Below, piece after piece: positions 21,884 through 33,092 of a stretch of 64,000 nucleotides of DNA. A program made the position numbers and the translations under genes. Where the stretch lies: contig CM070567.1 in NCBI GenBank assembly GCA_036346405.1, forward strand, positions 48,223,633 through 48,287,632. The letters are read 5' to 3'. The stretch is from Phyllostachys edulis. Its lineage: Eukaryota; Streptophyta; Magnoliopsida; Poales; Poaceae. Position 1 is the stretch's first letter. Every line of letters starts with the position of its first letter. Under the pieces are notes generated by a model, which was not told the origin of the DNA, did not search any database, and was given only the letters and a program-made list of their open reading frames with translations.

Positions 21884-22770
21884 CTAGGATTGAATTTTCT
21901 TCAATACCAAGTCACCTACAGTAAGGCTGCGAGGTTGGACCTTACGATCGTAGTATTTGCGCAGGGCTTGCTGGTAGACTACTAAACGGATTAAGGCTTG
22001 ATTTCTCTTCTCTTCGAGCAGGTTGATGTCATCTGCTCGAAGTTGTTCCTGGATTGGCTCGTTGAAAGTTTTGACCCTTGTTGACCTGATCTTTAGTTCT
22101 GGTATAAGCATGGCTTCGGCACCGAAAACTAGGAAAAAAGGTGTTTTGCCTGTAGCCCGACTAGCAGTCGTATGAACTGCCCATAATACTGAGGGTAATT
22201 CTTGGACCCAAGCCCTTGAGCACTTGATAAGTTGGTCAAAGACTCCAGTTTTGATTCCCTGCATTATTTGACCATTCGCTCTTTCGACTGACTCATTACT
22301 TTGAGGATAGGCAACAGAGGCGTAACATAGTTTAGTACCCAACTCGTCGCAAAATTCTTGGAATTTTGCATTCAAAATTTGTTTACCATTATCTGTGATT
22401 ATTCGACTTAGGACCCCAAACCGAGTAATCACGCTTCTTATCATGAACCGTTTTGATGCTTCTGTTGTTATCCCAGTCACAGTTTTGGCTTTGATCCACT
22501 TTGTGAACGTATCAATAGCTACAAAAAGGAACTCGAAGCCACTTGGAGCTTTTGGGAACGGTCCTATGATATCGAGCCCCTAGGTCGCAAAAGACCAAGA
22601 TAGAGGAATTGTTTGTAACACCTGAGCCAGTTGGTATATTTGCCTGCTATGAAACTTGTATTATACATATTTCTTAACCAGCTCTTCGACATCGTAGAGA
22701 GCTGTTGGCCAATAAAAACATTATCGAAAGGCCTTTCCGACCAGTGTTCTGTATGAAGCATGAGTTCCAC
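21884..22770 (-). pseudogene. Tat-like integrase, C-terminus missing
   Basis: The open part 22480-21884 shows RFGVLSRIITDNGKQI (second Asp), then YPQSNESVERANGQIM with the Glu, then LPSVLWAVHTTASRATGKTP and RKYYDRKVQPRSLTVGDLVL. It ends at a stop only a few codons before the break at 21875. The N-terminal zinc-binding part lies in 22564-22770 in a different frame (HYTEHWSERPF-like, then CYKQ). The GPY-type C-terminal region expected next is absent. Confidence 0.85.
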
Positions 22771-23375
22771 AGATGCCCCCGTGTATGTCGTGAAGGAGGT
22801 TTAGTCCTTTTTTCTACGATATGCATCGCATGAGTACCCCTTGAGTGCCTCGTTTATAGAGGACTCCTTCAACCAAAGTATACATTTTGGCATTTCAGGA
22901 TAAGCGATCTGCCTTGAGATAATCATCGGGTATGGTACCCGCTTGAAGATACTCGTAGATGGGATTCATCTAGGTATCCTTGTATTCTAGAGAGGTTGTC
23001 TCAATAAGAGTTGTCTCTGATGTGTTGACCAGAGATGGCTTTTGGAGTTGCTCCAAGAAAACTCCTTCTGGTACTTGCAATCAGGAAGAAGCTATACGAG
23101 CAAGCTAGTCTACGAGGAAATTATCCTTTCGAGGGATAAATTGTACCTCAAAACCGAAAAATGCTTTTCAAGCTTTCGAACTTCCGATAAGTACCGAGAT
23201 ATGGTCGGATTAGAGCACCGGTACTCTTTTCCGACTTGATTCACGACTAGTTGAGAGTCTCCTCTCACGAGTAGTCGTCCAATTATGAGCGCTTTAGCAG
23301 CTTGTATGCCTGCTAGTAAACCTTCGTATTCTGCTACATTGTTAGTGGCCTGAAAGTTTAATTGAATGGCATACT
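22771..23375 (-). pseudogene. Degraded RNase H to integrase linker of the Tat-like element
   Basis: No single open frame. Short stretches on the minus strand resemble the second RNase H-like domain and linker expected in Tat pol. Multiple stops and frameshifts. Confidence 0.5.
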
Positions 23376-24460
23376 TTAAGGTCTCTTCAGTAGGAGATTC
23401 CAGGCCACCCCAGCCCCTGAGCCACTTAAAGTAAGTGGCCCGTCAAAGTACATTGTCATCTGGTCGTGGGTATCGTACTGGAGGACCACTCCTAAGGGAA
23501 ACTCAGACGGCACAATTATCTTGTGCACCTGAAAAAAATGCCGCGGTTTCCTCGAAGACATGAGGAGGGCATATAGAAGTTTTTGGACCTGAGTGTAACG
23601 CTCTTTAGGCCCATGCAAAACTTCACTTATGTAGTAAACTGGTCGTTGGACGTTTTCACGCTCTACGACCGGTACTACGTTCACTACCTGTGGCGTGGCA
23701 GATAGATAAATTAAAAGTGTCTCTTTTGGTTTCGAAGAAACCAAAACAGGAGCAGTCGTTAGATACCTCTTGACATTCTTAAAGGCAACGTTTGCCTCTT
23801 CTGACCACTCAAAACCCTCGCGCTTCCTTAGAAGTTTGATGAAAGGTAGTCCTTTTTCTCCCAGTCGTGCCATGAAACGACTTAAAACCGTCATGCATCT
23901 TGTGAGTTTCCGGACTTCTTTCTTCATCGTTGGAGGGCGCATTTGCACGATGGCCTTTATCTTTTCAGGATTTGCTTCGATTCCTCGTACAGAGACAAGG
24001 AATCCAAGCAATTTTTCTAAAGAGACTCCAAACACACACTTCTCATGATTGAGTTTTAGACGATGTTTTGTGAAGTTGTCGAATGTTTCTTGCAAGTTGG
24101 AAACATGGTTAAGCCGCTTGATGCTTTTTATGACTAGATCATCAACATAGACCTCCAAATTTTGGCCCAGCTAAGGTGAAAAAGTCGATTGCATCAAGCG
24201 TTGAAAAGAAGCGCCAGCATTTTTAGACCAAATGGCATTTTGACATAACAAAATGTTCCAAATGGAGTAATAAATGCGATCTTTTCTTCATCTTCTAGAC
24301 ACATATTAATCTGATGGTAGCCAGAATATGCATCTAGAAAACTTAATGTTTCGCAACCAGCAGTAGAATCAACCAACTGATCAATACAAGGTAAAGGGAA
24401 ATCATTTTTTGGACAAGCTTTATTAAGATCAGTGAAGTCTACACACATTCGCCTTGCCAT
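23376..24460 (-). pseudogene. Tat-like reverse transcriptase and RNase H
   Basis: The segment 24460-24194 has RMCVDFTDLNKACPKNDFPL and FLDAYSGYHQI, with PFGTFCYVKMPFGLK. A frameshift near 24190 leads to the 260-codon frame 24158-23376, which starts close to the catalytic YVDD (MEVYVDDLVIKS, intact). That frame continues through LGFLVSVRGIEANPEKI, RFMARLGEKGLPFIKLL, FEWSEEANVAF and PVYYISEVLHGPKERY, then enters a second RNase H-like start (MYFDGPLTLSGSGAGV). Apart from the frameshift this is the best preserved part of the element. Confidence 0.88.
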
Positions 24461-24869
24461 TAGACTTCCTAACCATTACAGGGTTGACCAACCACTCTGG
24501 GTAGTTAACTTCTCTTACAAAGTCTGCTTTAAGTAGTATGTTCAATTCTGATCTTATAGCATCTCATCGATCAAGGGCAAATCTTCGTAATTTTTGTTTT
24601 ACGGGTACTTTGTCAGGCCGTAGAGCTAGCGTGTGCTCGATCACTTCCTTGGGTACTCCGGGCATGTCAGATGCTTTCCACGCGAACACATCTGCGTTTG
24701 CCCGGAGGAAAGTGATGAGGGTGTCTTCCTATTTGGGATCAGAAGTATCCCCGATGCGAACAGTCTTCGAGAGCTCCTCTGGGTTCAAAGGAACCTCCTT
24801 GACTTGGTCGTTCGGCTTAGGTGCAGTTTTAGGCTTCGACTGCTTAGTCAAAGGCTGCCCTTTGTTTTT

Positions 24870-25070
24870 TTACCGAGCTGGTATCTGTCCAACCATCTCG
24901 AGGGATTGACGGTCACACGTATGCGCCACCTTTTTGTCACAATGAATTGTGATAATTCCTTTGGGACCTGGCATCTTAAGACATTGATACCTATAATGAG
25001 TAGCGATTAAGAATTTTGCCAAAGTTGGTCGTCCGAGTATGGCATTATATGTTATATCGAAATCGACCAC
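24870..25070 (-). pseudogene. Tat-like protease region
   Basis: Minus-strand frame with MVDFDITYNAILGRPTLAKF and MPGPKGIITIHCDKKVAH, the conserved block downstream of the active site in Tat/Athila proteases. The active-site region near 25250 is degraded (DGGSSLNILF-like residues across frames). Confidence 0.7.
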
Positions 25071-25429
25071 ATCAAAGAAGATCTTCTTTCTCCTGAAATT
25101 ACTTAGAGAACCAAATATTAAAGGAAGATAAACTTGGCCAATAAGTTTGGCCGAAGACCTTGGTACAATACCATGAAAAAAGTATCATATCAGTCTTACC
25201 TTGGTCTTGGGCACTTGCATCTCGTCCAGGGTACTCGTAAACAGGATGTTTAACGAGCTACCACCATCAACTAATACTCGATTTACTCGACAATTTTTTA
25301 TGGTGGCTTCGACCACAATCAAAAAATGACCTATTCGAGTGAAAGGGATCAGGTAGTCACCCTTCTTGAAGGAGATAGTGACTTCCGATCACTTCGACAA
25401 CTTATTCACAAGAGGAGGGTCAATGGAGT

Positions 25430-26785
25430 TTACCTCACGTTCGACAGCCTTAAGCTGTCGTTTTGATTCATATGCCGATGATCCCCCATAGATATGCTCG
25501 ATGGTATGCTCGGGATCTTGGAACAGCATCTCCTCATTGTCGTCCGACTTCGTACGACCACTGGCTTGCCCTTTGCCATTGTAGTAGTCCTTGAGTTTTC
25601 GTTGAAAAACCCGGCAGTTGCGAAGGTCATGTCCTTCCTTTTTATCGAAAGGACACCACCTAGGCTTGTCGTTCTTCCGTTCGGGGCGCTTACTTTTGCC
25701 TCGATCGGGATATTGCTTGGAACTTCATGGCTCCATGTCACTTACAGCCAAGACTTCCTTAGAACTGTTGGTTTGAGGTTTTTGGCCCTTCGCCTTGTTC
25801 TTGGATTTCTTGGCATTTTTATCCTTCTTGCTACTTCCACCTGCTTATTGGAGATTCTTCTCGTCTCGATCGATAGTTTTATTCCACTCGACTGCTTTTG
25901 CAGTAGTCGTATATCGATCGGCCATCTCGAAGCTGGAGGATTTAAAGCGATGTCTTCTGTGATTCTTCCGCTGCGGACTCCCTGCTTGAAGGCTCTAATA
26001 ATAGATGAGTCGGAAACCTGAGGAATTGAATTCTGAACTTGACTGAAACGCCTGATGAATTAGCGTAAGGTCTCATGGTTGTTTTGTCTTATCTTGTGCA
26101 GGTCGTCCTCCTTTCCAAGGTGATTATAGGTACCCTGGAAGTTAGCCAGCAGAAGGTCACAGAGGTGTTGCCACGAGTAGATCAACTCGAGTGGTTGGTT
26201 TAGCAACCACGTTCGAGCGGACCCTTCGAGCACAGTTGAAAGGTAATTCGCCATGATGCGCTCTCCTCCTCCTGCTGCTCGGACAACGGTCGTGTAGATT
26301 TGGAGGAACTCGATGGGATTCTGAGACCCGTCGAACTTCTCCATGTTCGTTGGTCGGAACCGCAGTAGCCAACGAACTGCTCGGAGGTCAGGCGAGAATA
26401 CCCTACATCCGGTAATCACATCGTAATGCCTTCTTTGCAGGAAAGAAGGGCTGATGTCATTAGGTGATCGTACACGACGATACCTGGTAGTGAGTGAACC
26501 TGACTTATGATAAGTCTCGGCTCTACGAGGGTAGTACTCCTCATATTTCGTCTGCTGTTGTAGATCTCTAGGTCAGAGTGGTGAACGATCACCTCTCCTG
26601 GGAGCTTGTTGATCATCGGGTAATCGAGGAACTCTTTTCCGACTGGAGTGAAGATCAGGAGAGTGTCGTGACTTGTTGTCACACCGATCTCCACGTGATG
26701 AGTTGTTCGAACGATTGGAAGCTGATGGAGTCGTACCGCCACAACTTCGGTGTTGATTCCGGCGAGGGTGCTCGAGTTTGGCCAT
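25430..26785 (-). pseudogene. Tat-like gag
   Basis: The start is ATG at 26785 on the minus strand (MAKLEHPRRNQ...), 26 bases from the inserted Tekay-2 LTR. The N-terminal part is Arg/Ser-rich. The core is at 26419-26060: NMEKFDGSQNPIEFLQIYTT, then RIMANYLSTVLEGSARTWL and HLGKEDDLHKIRQNNHETLR, typical of the retrotransposon gag domain. Frameshifts separate the parts. A CCHC-like region is not clearly visible. Sequence between 25741 and 26060 is mixed-frame. Confidence 0.8.
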
Positions 26786-27029
26786 CGTGCTTCTAAGCCT
26801 TTGTGCGATCTTGTAACATCCCTGTTTTTCCGAGTCTTTTTGAATTTTCAAAATAAAAAAGAACCATTTGGTTTTGATGAGAGTTCAAAGTTTAACTTGA
26901 GATTTTAAAAAGAGCTTTAAATGACTAAATTAAACTTCAACTAATCTGAAGTTGGTTTCTTTTGAGTTGGTTGGAGGTCTCCCCTTTCTCTGTTCGCTCC
27001 AAGTTTCCCTCGACCCAGTTCTTTCTTCT

Positions 27030-27420
27030 TTAGATCTCCTTTTGTTTGGATCCGACGGTCCAGACCTCTTTTCGTTTGGATCTGACGGTCCAGACCTCCC
27101 TTCGTTTGGATCTAAGGGTCCAGACCTCCCTTCGTTTGGATCCGAGGGTCCAGACCTCCCTTCGTTTGGATCTGAGGCTCCTTTCGTTTGGATCCGACGG
27201 TCCAGACCTCCTTTCGTTTGGATCCGACGGTCTAGACCTCCTTTCGTTTGGATCCGAGGGTCCAGACCTCCCTTTGTTTGAATCTGAGGGTCAGACCTCC
27301 GTTCATTTGGATCTGAGGCTCCTTTCGTTTGGATTCGAGGGCCCAGACCTCCTTTCATTTGGATCTGAGGGTCCAGACCTCTTTCGTTTGGATCTGAGGG
27401 TCCAGACCTCACTTTTTGGT
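27030..27420 (+). repeat. Tandem array of about 13 units of 30 bp in Tekay-2 LTR
   Basis: The unit is TTTCGTTTGGATCCGA followed by GGTCCAGACCTCC. Two units are shortened to about 22 bp (ending GAGGCTC). Because the main period is a multiple of three, several frames on both strands stay open over the array (for example 27565-26930 minus); these are not genes. Confidence 0.9.
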
Positions 27421-27574
27421 TTAGACCTCCCTCTCGGTTTAGGCCTTCCTTGTGGTTTAGACTTCCCTTGTGTTTGGACCTCCCTCTCAGTAGAGACCTC
27501 CGGGTGACCCTAGCAACCATCCCCTTGGTCTTTTTGCAAAGACCACCCCCTTGGTCTTTTTGCAAAGACCACCC

Positions 27575-27905
27575 TCTTGGGCCGCGACCTCCCCTTGGAG
27601 TCGCGACCTCCCCTTTTCTCCTTTAGTCGCGACCTCCCCTTGGAGTCGCGACCTCCTCTTTTGTCCTTTAGCCGCGACCTCCCCTCGAAGTCGCGACCCC
27701 TCTTTGTCCTTTAGTCATGACCTCCCTGAGTCGCGACCCCTCTTTGTCCTTTAGCGCGACCTCCTTGGAGTCGCGACCCCCTCTTTTGTCCTTTAGCCGC
27801 GACCTCCCCTCGGAGTCGCGACCCCCTCTTTTGTCCTTTAGCCGCGACCTCCCCTTGGAGTCGCGACCCCATCTTTTATCCTTTAGCCGCGACCTCCACT
27901 TTTGT
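27575..27905 (+). repeat. Tandem array of about eight units, about 47 bp, with GTCGCGAC palindromes
   Basis: The unit is TTAGCCGCGACCTCCCC, then TTGGAGTCGCGACCCC, then CTCTTTTGTCC. GTCGCGAC is a perfect 8-bp palindrome, and CGCGAC..GTCGCG also flank each short GA-poor core. Confidence 0.85.
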
Positions 27906-28285
27906 TGCTTTGTCGTGACACCCTTGTGGTCATGACCTCCCCTTGGTCACGTGCACCCCTTGGGCACGTGCGCCCTTTGGGTCACGACCTCCTCTTTGGT
28001 CACAACCTCCCCTTTGTTTTGACCATCTCTTTTGAGTATTGACTGCCCCACCTGTCAGCCTTGCTCACCTTCTTCTCCCAATCATCGTGGCGCTGCTCTC
28101 GCCGGGGTTCCCGCGCAATAAATGCTGTTGTATCGCATTAAATGCTGCTGCCTCCACAGGGCATGCCCCATCTTATCCCCGGGCAGCTTTCTGCGCACGT
28201 CTGTACCGTGCTCTGTCCTGTCGCCACCTACCCTTGATCTCGTGTGCCTCAAAGTTTCTCAGCTGCTCTTCCTATCCTCCCCGGC

Positions 28286-28292
28286 TATAAAA
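28286..28292 (+). promoter_or_regulatory. TATA box of Tekay-2 LTR
   Basis: TATAAAA within GGCTATAAAAGCCTGAGCAG, identical in context to the Tekay-1 LTR TATA box. Confidence 0.75.
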
Positions 28293-30262
28293 GCCTGAGC
28301 AGCCCTCTTATATCTCCTTTAGCCTTCTCCAACTTTCTTGCTCTGCTCAGGCCTTCCTCCTTAGGACCTCCTCGTTGGACCTCCTCAGGACCTCCTCCTT
28401 TGAGCTTTTTATTCCTTGCTGCTGGTTTTAGTTTGGTTTGTTTGGAGTTTATTTGGGTTTTTATTTGGTCTTTATTTGATTTGCTTCGTTTTCACGTGTA
28501 GATTTCGACGACTCAGGAGAGCCCGAGTACTTTGAGGAAGAAGACCCTCAAGCTTTCGAGCAAGGCAAGTTACAGCCTTGATCATATTGAACCCAGTATC
28601 TCAAATTATTTAAGTTGTATTTCAAATTATTATTGAATGCTTATTCCAATTCAAGTAATTTAATTCATGTTTTAACTTTATAGTTATTCCTGATTCCTTT
28701 GTACAACTGAACTTGATTATTAATCCAATCATCCCTTGTCACCATAGTAAAGAGCTAGTTGGTACATTAGTATGAACTAGCATGTTTCAAAACTCTGTGC
28801 TTAGTCAAGCTTAGATCGAAATCTTGATTTGGGAAGTTTTACTACCAAGGCCAATGTTGTCTAAATGTTTTAAACCATGACATTGGCTTGTTGTGAAGGT
28901 TTTTTAAAAGTTTTTGAAAAGCAAAGAAAAGGAAAAATGGTTTGAACTTAGGCGAACTGGTTGTCTGGATGGGTGCATGTTCATGCACTGGATCGATCCA
29001 TTTCTATGGTTGAGGCCCAGGGTTCTGTGGAAGTCGCCCAGCTTAGTTAAGGACCGGTCTTCGAGTGTATTTTGTCATACCTCACCGTGCAACCACATGT
29101 CCAGGGTGGGGTGGTCCTTGCCAACTAATTTACAATGTTTCATCGTGGTCGTTCCATCCGGTTATGTGGGTGGTCTTTCACGACCTACGCACATGCATTC
29201 CCACTAGCGCAAGAGGGGGCTATGAACTCTGTGGATTTCTATCCACAGGGGCGAAACCTTAGCGAGGGAGGGCTGCGGTGGAATGGCGCATTGTAAAGGC
29301 CTTGTCACATGCTCTAGACCACTTACCTTCGGTAGTGAGTGGTGGTATCGACGGATGCCAAACAAACTAGAGAAGTCGTGTCTTGTGGGTAAAGTTGCAC
29401 ACCTCTGTAGAGTGTAAAACTATTCGAATAGCCACGTCCACGGTCAAGGACATGCTGGCAAAGCTGCTCCAAGTTAGATGTTGGTTTTGTTTTCAAAAGA
29501 CCTCTTTGAAATGGTTTTGGATGTCTATCCAAATGGATTCGGGCTGGGAGCCTTGTGATAGGAGGGTATCCTTCACCACTTGTTGATGAATGTTATCCAA
29601 CTATAAAATTGATTTAGAAAATGAATTTTAGTTATTGTATAACTGCTTTGGAACTTAGTACATGTAATTGGAAAGAAACTTGGCTTTATGCAAAGACAGC
29701 CCTATAAGACCTCCTTTGAAATATCCTTGTATGCATGCATTCAATCTGTTACTTGACGGGTGTGACTTGCGAGCACGGTTGTTGTGCTCACTCTTGCTTG
29801 ACATGTTTGAGCAGGAGAGGACATCTTCGATGGGCCAGAAGACCTCCAGGACGACTAGGCTGCGACCTCCAGACGATTGCCTGTGGTGAATCGTGTGGAC
29901 CACTCCGCTCTTGTTCCGCTGTGTTTTGCTTGTTGACTGTTAAGCCACCCTTGTAAACAACTCTGTTGATATTTTAATAAAGTTGCGTTGATGGATGCTA
30001 CCACTTTTGTTCACTGTGTGAGCTAGCTGTTGGTCCTTGGGACTAGCTCGGTTGTGCACAGAGGTTTCGGGACCTCCCTTCGGGGTGCTCCTGGGACTGG
30101 CCACGACCTCCCTGAGGTCTGGTCGTCTCAGAAGACCACCTTTGGGGTGCTCTCAGGTCAGGCCTTTCAACCTCCCTGAGGTCCAAACCGTCTCGGCACC
30201 TCCCTTCGGGGTGCGCCTGGGACTGTTCGGGACCTCCCAGTGGTTAAGGTCATGACAAGAAG

Positions 30263-30276
30263 TGGTATCAAAGCCA
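30263..30276 (+). other. Primer-binding site of Tekay-2
   Basis: TGGTATCAAAGCCA, one mismatch to the initiator Met-tRNA type site, five bases after the LTR end. Confidence 0.85.
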
Positions 30277-30671
30277 TCTCGACTGCAGGTCGTAACCCAA
30301 TAGAATGGCAATTTCAAAACCTATTTTTATATAACAAGAAGGATAATTTGTTCTCCTCTCATCTTGGTCATCTTTCTATCCTTACCTCCTTCTGGTATTC
30401 TTCCTTACCTTATTCTTCCTTACCTTATTTGCTCTTCACCATTTTACAGTGTCAAATGGATCCTCTTTCCCTTGAAATCTCTTTAGGTGGTCTCTCAAGT
30501 AGCTCCTGGTGCTCAAGACCTCCTTGAAGACCTCTAGTGTCGAGTAGAACGTGTATAGTTATTATAGTTTTCTGAAAAGCTTTTTGTGTGGTTGTTGTGC
30601 TTGGGTGGGTTGTTTCGCCCTGTCCCCCTTAGTTCCTCCTCTTCTTTTCTAAGTCTCTGGAGATCTGGCAG

Positions 30672-32500
30672 ATGGTAACTACATGGCGATGGGCGTCTTG
30701 GCGATCGAACAGAGAGGTCAGGCAGAAAAACCCAGTTCTTCTACCACCACCTCCCCTAGCTAAAGGAAACTACCCGACGCATGACCTGGAGCTAGCTGCG
30801 ATTATGCATGCCTTGAAGATCTGACGGCATTACCTCATCGGTAATCGCTATGAAATCTTCACGGACCACAAGAGCTTGAAGTACATCTTCACCCAGCCCG
30901 AGCTAAATCTCAGGCAGAGAAGATGGTTGGAGCTGATAAAGGACTATGACCTTAGAATTCACTACCATCCAGGAAAGGCAAACATAGTGGTAGATGCCCT
31001 GAGTAGGAAAGGGTATTGCAACACTATGATAGTCCAAAAGAGTCAGCCAAGTTTGTATGATGAGTTAAGATGTCTCAACTTGAAGATTGTCAACCAAGGA
31101 TGTGTGAACACCCTAAAGGTGCAACCAACCCTTCAGAGCTAGATCCGAGAGAAGCAGAAAGAAGATGAAGACATCCAAGAAATCAATAAGAACATGAGAA
31201 GAGGCAAAGCCTCGGGTTTTTCCGAAGATGAGCAAGGCACGGTTTGGTTTGGCAGCTGTATTTGTGTGCCGGATCACCAAGAGATCAAGCAGTCGATCCT
31301 CGAAGAAGCTCATGAATCCCCCTACTCCATTCATCCGGGCAGTACCAAGATGTACCAGGACCTCAAGGAAAAGTATTGGTGGGTCAGTATGAAGCGAGAG
31401 ATTGCCGAGTTCGTCGCACACTGTGATGTTTGCCAAAGAGTCAAGGCCGAACACCAAAGACCAGGTGGTCTATTGCAACCTTTGCCAATTCCCGAGTGGA
31501 AGTGGGAGCAAGTAGGCATTGACTTCATCACTGGATTGCCTAGGACCCAATCGGGTTATGATTTCATCTAGGTGGTGATCGACCGTTTAACTAAGGTGGC
31601 ACATTTTATACTTGTCAAGACCACCTACCAAAGCAGTAAGTTGGCAGACTTATATATGGCCCGGATTGTTTGTCTACATGGAGTCCCCAAGAGGATAGTA
31701 TCTGACAGAGGTTCTCAATTCACGTCGAGATTTTGGAAGAGCTTGCATGAAGCCTTGGGAACCAGACTCAACTTCAGCACATCATATCATCCCCAGACGG
31801 ATGCTCAGACAAAGCGTGTGAACCAGATTCTTGAAAAAATGCTTTGAGCCTGTGCTTTAGACTTTGGAAAGAGTTGGGATCAGAACCTTCCTTATGCAGA
31901 GTTCTCCTACAACAACAGCTATCAAGCCAGCTTGCAGATGTCTCCTTTTAAAGCTTTGTATGGCAGACCATGTAGAACTCCTCTCCTTTGGGATCAAGTT
32001 GGGGAACACCAGTTCTTTGGACCTGATCTGATCAAGGATGCTGAAAGTAAAGTAAGGCTGATCAGAGAACGATTGAGAGTGGCTCAATCCCGACAAAAGA
32101 GCTATGCGGACAATCATCGCAGAGACTTGTCCTTTGAGATAGGAGACTTTGTCTACCTTAGAGTAACTCCACTCAAAGGAGTAAGAAGATTTCAAATCAG
32201 AGGAAAGCTCACACCAAGATCCGTTGGACCATACAAGATTTTGGAAAGGAAAGGTGAAGTCGCCTATCAGCTAGAGCTCCCGACATCCTTGTCTGCAGTG
32301 CATAATATCTTCCACATCTCGTAGTTGAAGAAGTATCTTCGAGTCCCAACAGAGCAGACACCGCTGGAGAGCGTCGATCTTCAAGAAGATCTCACCTATG
32401 TGGAGTATCCGGTCAAGATCTTGGATGTCGCGAAGCGTGTCACCATCATCAGATATTCGACCTTTTCTGTCCACTACAAGTTGCTCAACGTCGAGAATTC
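30672..32500 (+). pseudogene. Tekay-2 fused gag stub, RNase H, integrase
   Basis: A gag start-like ATG (30672) is followed after about 90 bases by RNase H sequence (NYPTHDLELAAIMHAL, DHKSLKYIFTQPELN, HYHPGKANIVVDALSRK), so the deletion joint is near 30765-30775. The integrase is visible from about 31200: HPGSTKMYQDLKEKYWW, CDVCQRVKAEH, VGIDFITGLPRTQ, VSDRGSQFTSRFWKSLHEAL and QTDAQTKRVNQILEKML. Stops include TGA near 30823, TAG at 31139-31141, TAG at 31568-31570 and TGA at 31845. The C-terminal part (GDFVYLRVTPL, RGKLTPRSVGPYKIL, KGEVAYQLELP) runs to about 32320, and homology ends at about 32430. Confidence 0.88.
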
Positions 32501-32503
32501 TAC

Positions 32504-33092
32504 TTGAATCATAACCAAGAAGAGCAAGACGAAGAAGTGCAGCATCAGCAGGAAGTCACTCAGGCACTTGCGTCGAGGTTAGTCTCGGCCAACCTAGGCC
32601 GTGGCTCCCAGCATTTCAGAAAAAAAATTAACAACATGTATACAGTTCACAGCCAGCCAATTTGGTTAGGTCAGGTCCATCTAGAATTCGCATTGTTGCT
32701 GCTTGCTACTAGTTACGATACTACTCAGCGAGATAATGACTTCAATCGTGCGGAAGCAACCGGCGGCGAAGCATGAAAGCAGCAGACGAGGAGCCGGATG
32801 CTGGTGTGTCGCGGGCTTGCCGCGGTCGGGCCCAGCGGCGATGATAGATGCGCAATCGATGGCCAGAGAGCCAAGTCTGTGCGTCGCGCAAGGGCATGCA
32901 GCCGGTTGTGAGTAGTGTGCTTTTGAAGCTTATTGATACTGCCTTGTCTTGGTTGATTGACTTGATTCTTTATACAATCCTGAGTCATGTTGATGGTAAT
33001 TTGCTTTGATCTTTGACCACCCCCCCTGATATTTTGCTCAAGCTCCGTCACTGCTCGCCTCCTCTACACCAAATGCCACGCACAACGCCGAG
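32504..33092 (+). pseudogene. Unrecognised host gene remnant, part left of a hAT insertion
   Basis: A Gln/Glu-rich open stretch starts at 32504 (NQEEQDEEVQHQQEV..ALASR) and could end at a donor-like GTTAG near 32579. A second coding-looking stretch from about 33041 (APSLLASSTPNATHNAE) reads directly across the hAT target site into 35092 if the transposon is left out. An acceptor-like TTTTGCTCAAG precedes it. No family was recognised. The intervening 450 bp look intronic or intergenic. Confidence 0.35.

Larger units (their letters stand above)
21875..26811 (-). mobile_element. Minus-strand Tat/Retand-like Ty3 retrotransposon, both ends missing
   Basis: Reading right to left: gag (from 26785), protease (about 25070), reverse transcriptase (24460), RNase H (to 23376) and integrase (22770 to 21884). 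The order protease-RT-RNase H-integrase is the Ty3 order. Motifs such as SVITRFGV, YASVAYPQSN, KTPFFLVFGAEAM and FLDAYSGYHQI are characteristic of plant Tat elements. No LTR of this element is in the window. The right end is replaced by the Tekay-2 LTR at 26812, and the left end is broken against the Tekay-1 3' LTR at 21874. 9087-9763 is probably its displaced 3' part. Confidence 0.85.
26812..30257 (+). repeat. 5' LTR of Tekay-2 (3446 bp)
   Basis: Starts TGTAACATCCCTGTTTTTC and ends GGTCATGACA, five bases before the primer-binding site. It contains two tandem arrays (27030-27420 and 27575-27905), a TATA box and GACCTCC motifs throughout. The start and the TATA region are homologous to Tekay-1, while the arrays are not alignable with it. 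Confidence 0.85.
26812..32505 (+). mobile_element. Tekay-2: deleted Tekay/Del-like retrotransposon
   Basis: 5' LTR 26812-30257, primer-binding site 30263-30276, a short gag start, then directly RNase H and integrase (about 30770-32430). Gag, protease and RT are almost entirely deleted. No 3' LTR or polypurine tract follows; element-like sequence fades out at about 32430-32505. The five bases before the LTR are GATCT. It is inserted just upstream of the Tat gag ATG. Its integrase is clearly homologous to that of Tekay-1 but has fewer stops. Confidence 0.85.

Noticed and set aside
26930..27565. Long open frames on both strands (for example 211 codons minus, 153 codons plus)
   Set aside because: They lie in the 30-bp tandem array of the Tekay-2 LTR. 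A period divisible by three keeps frames open; translations are simple repeats.
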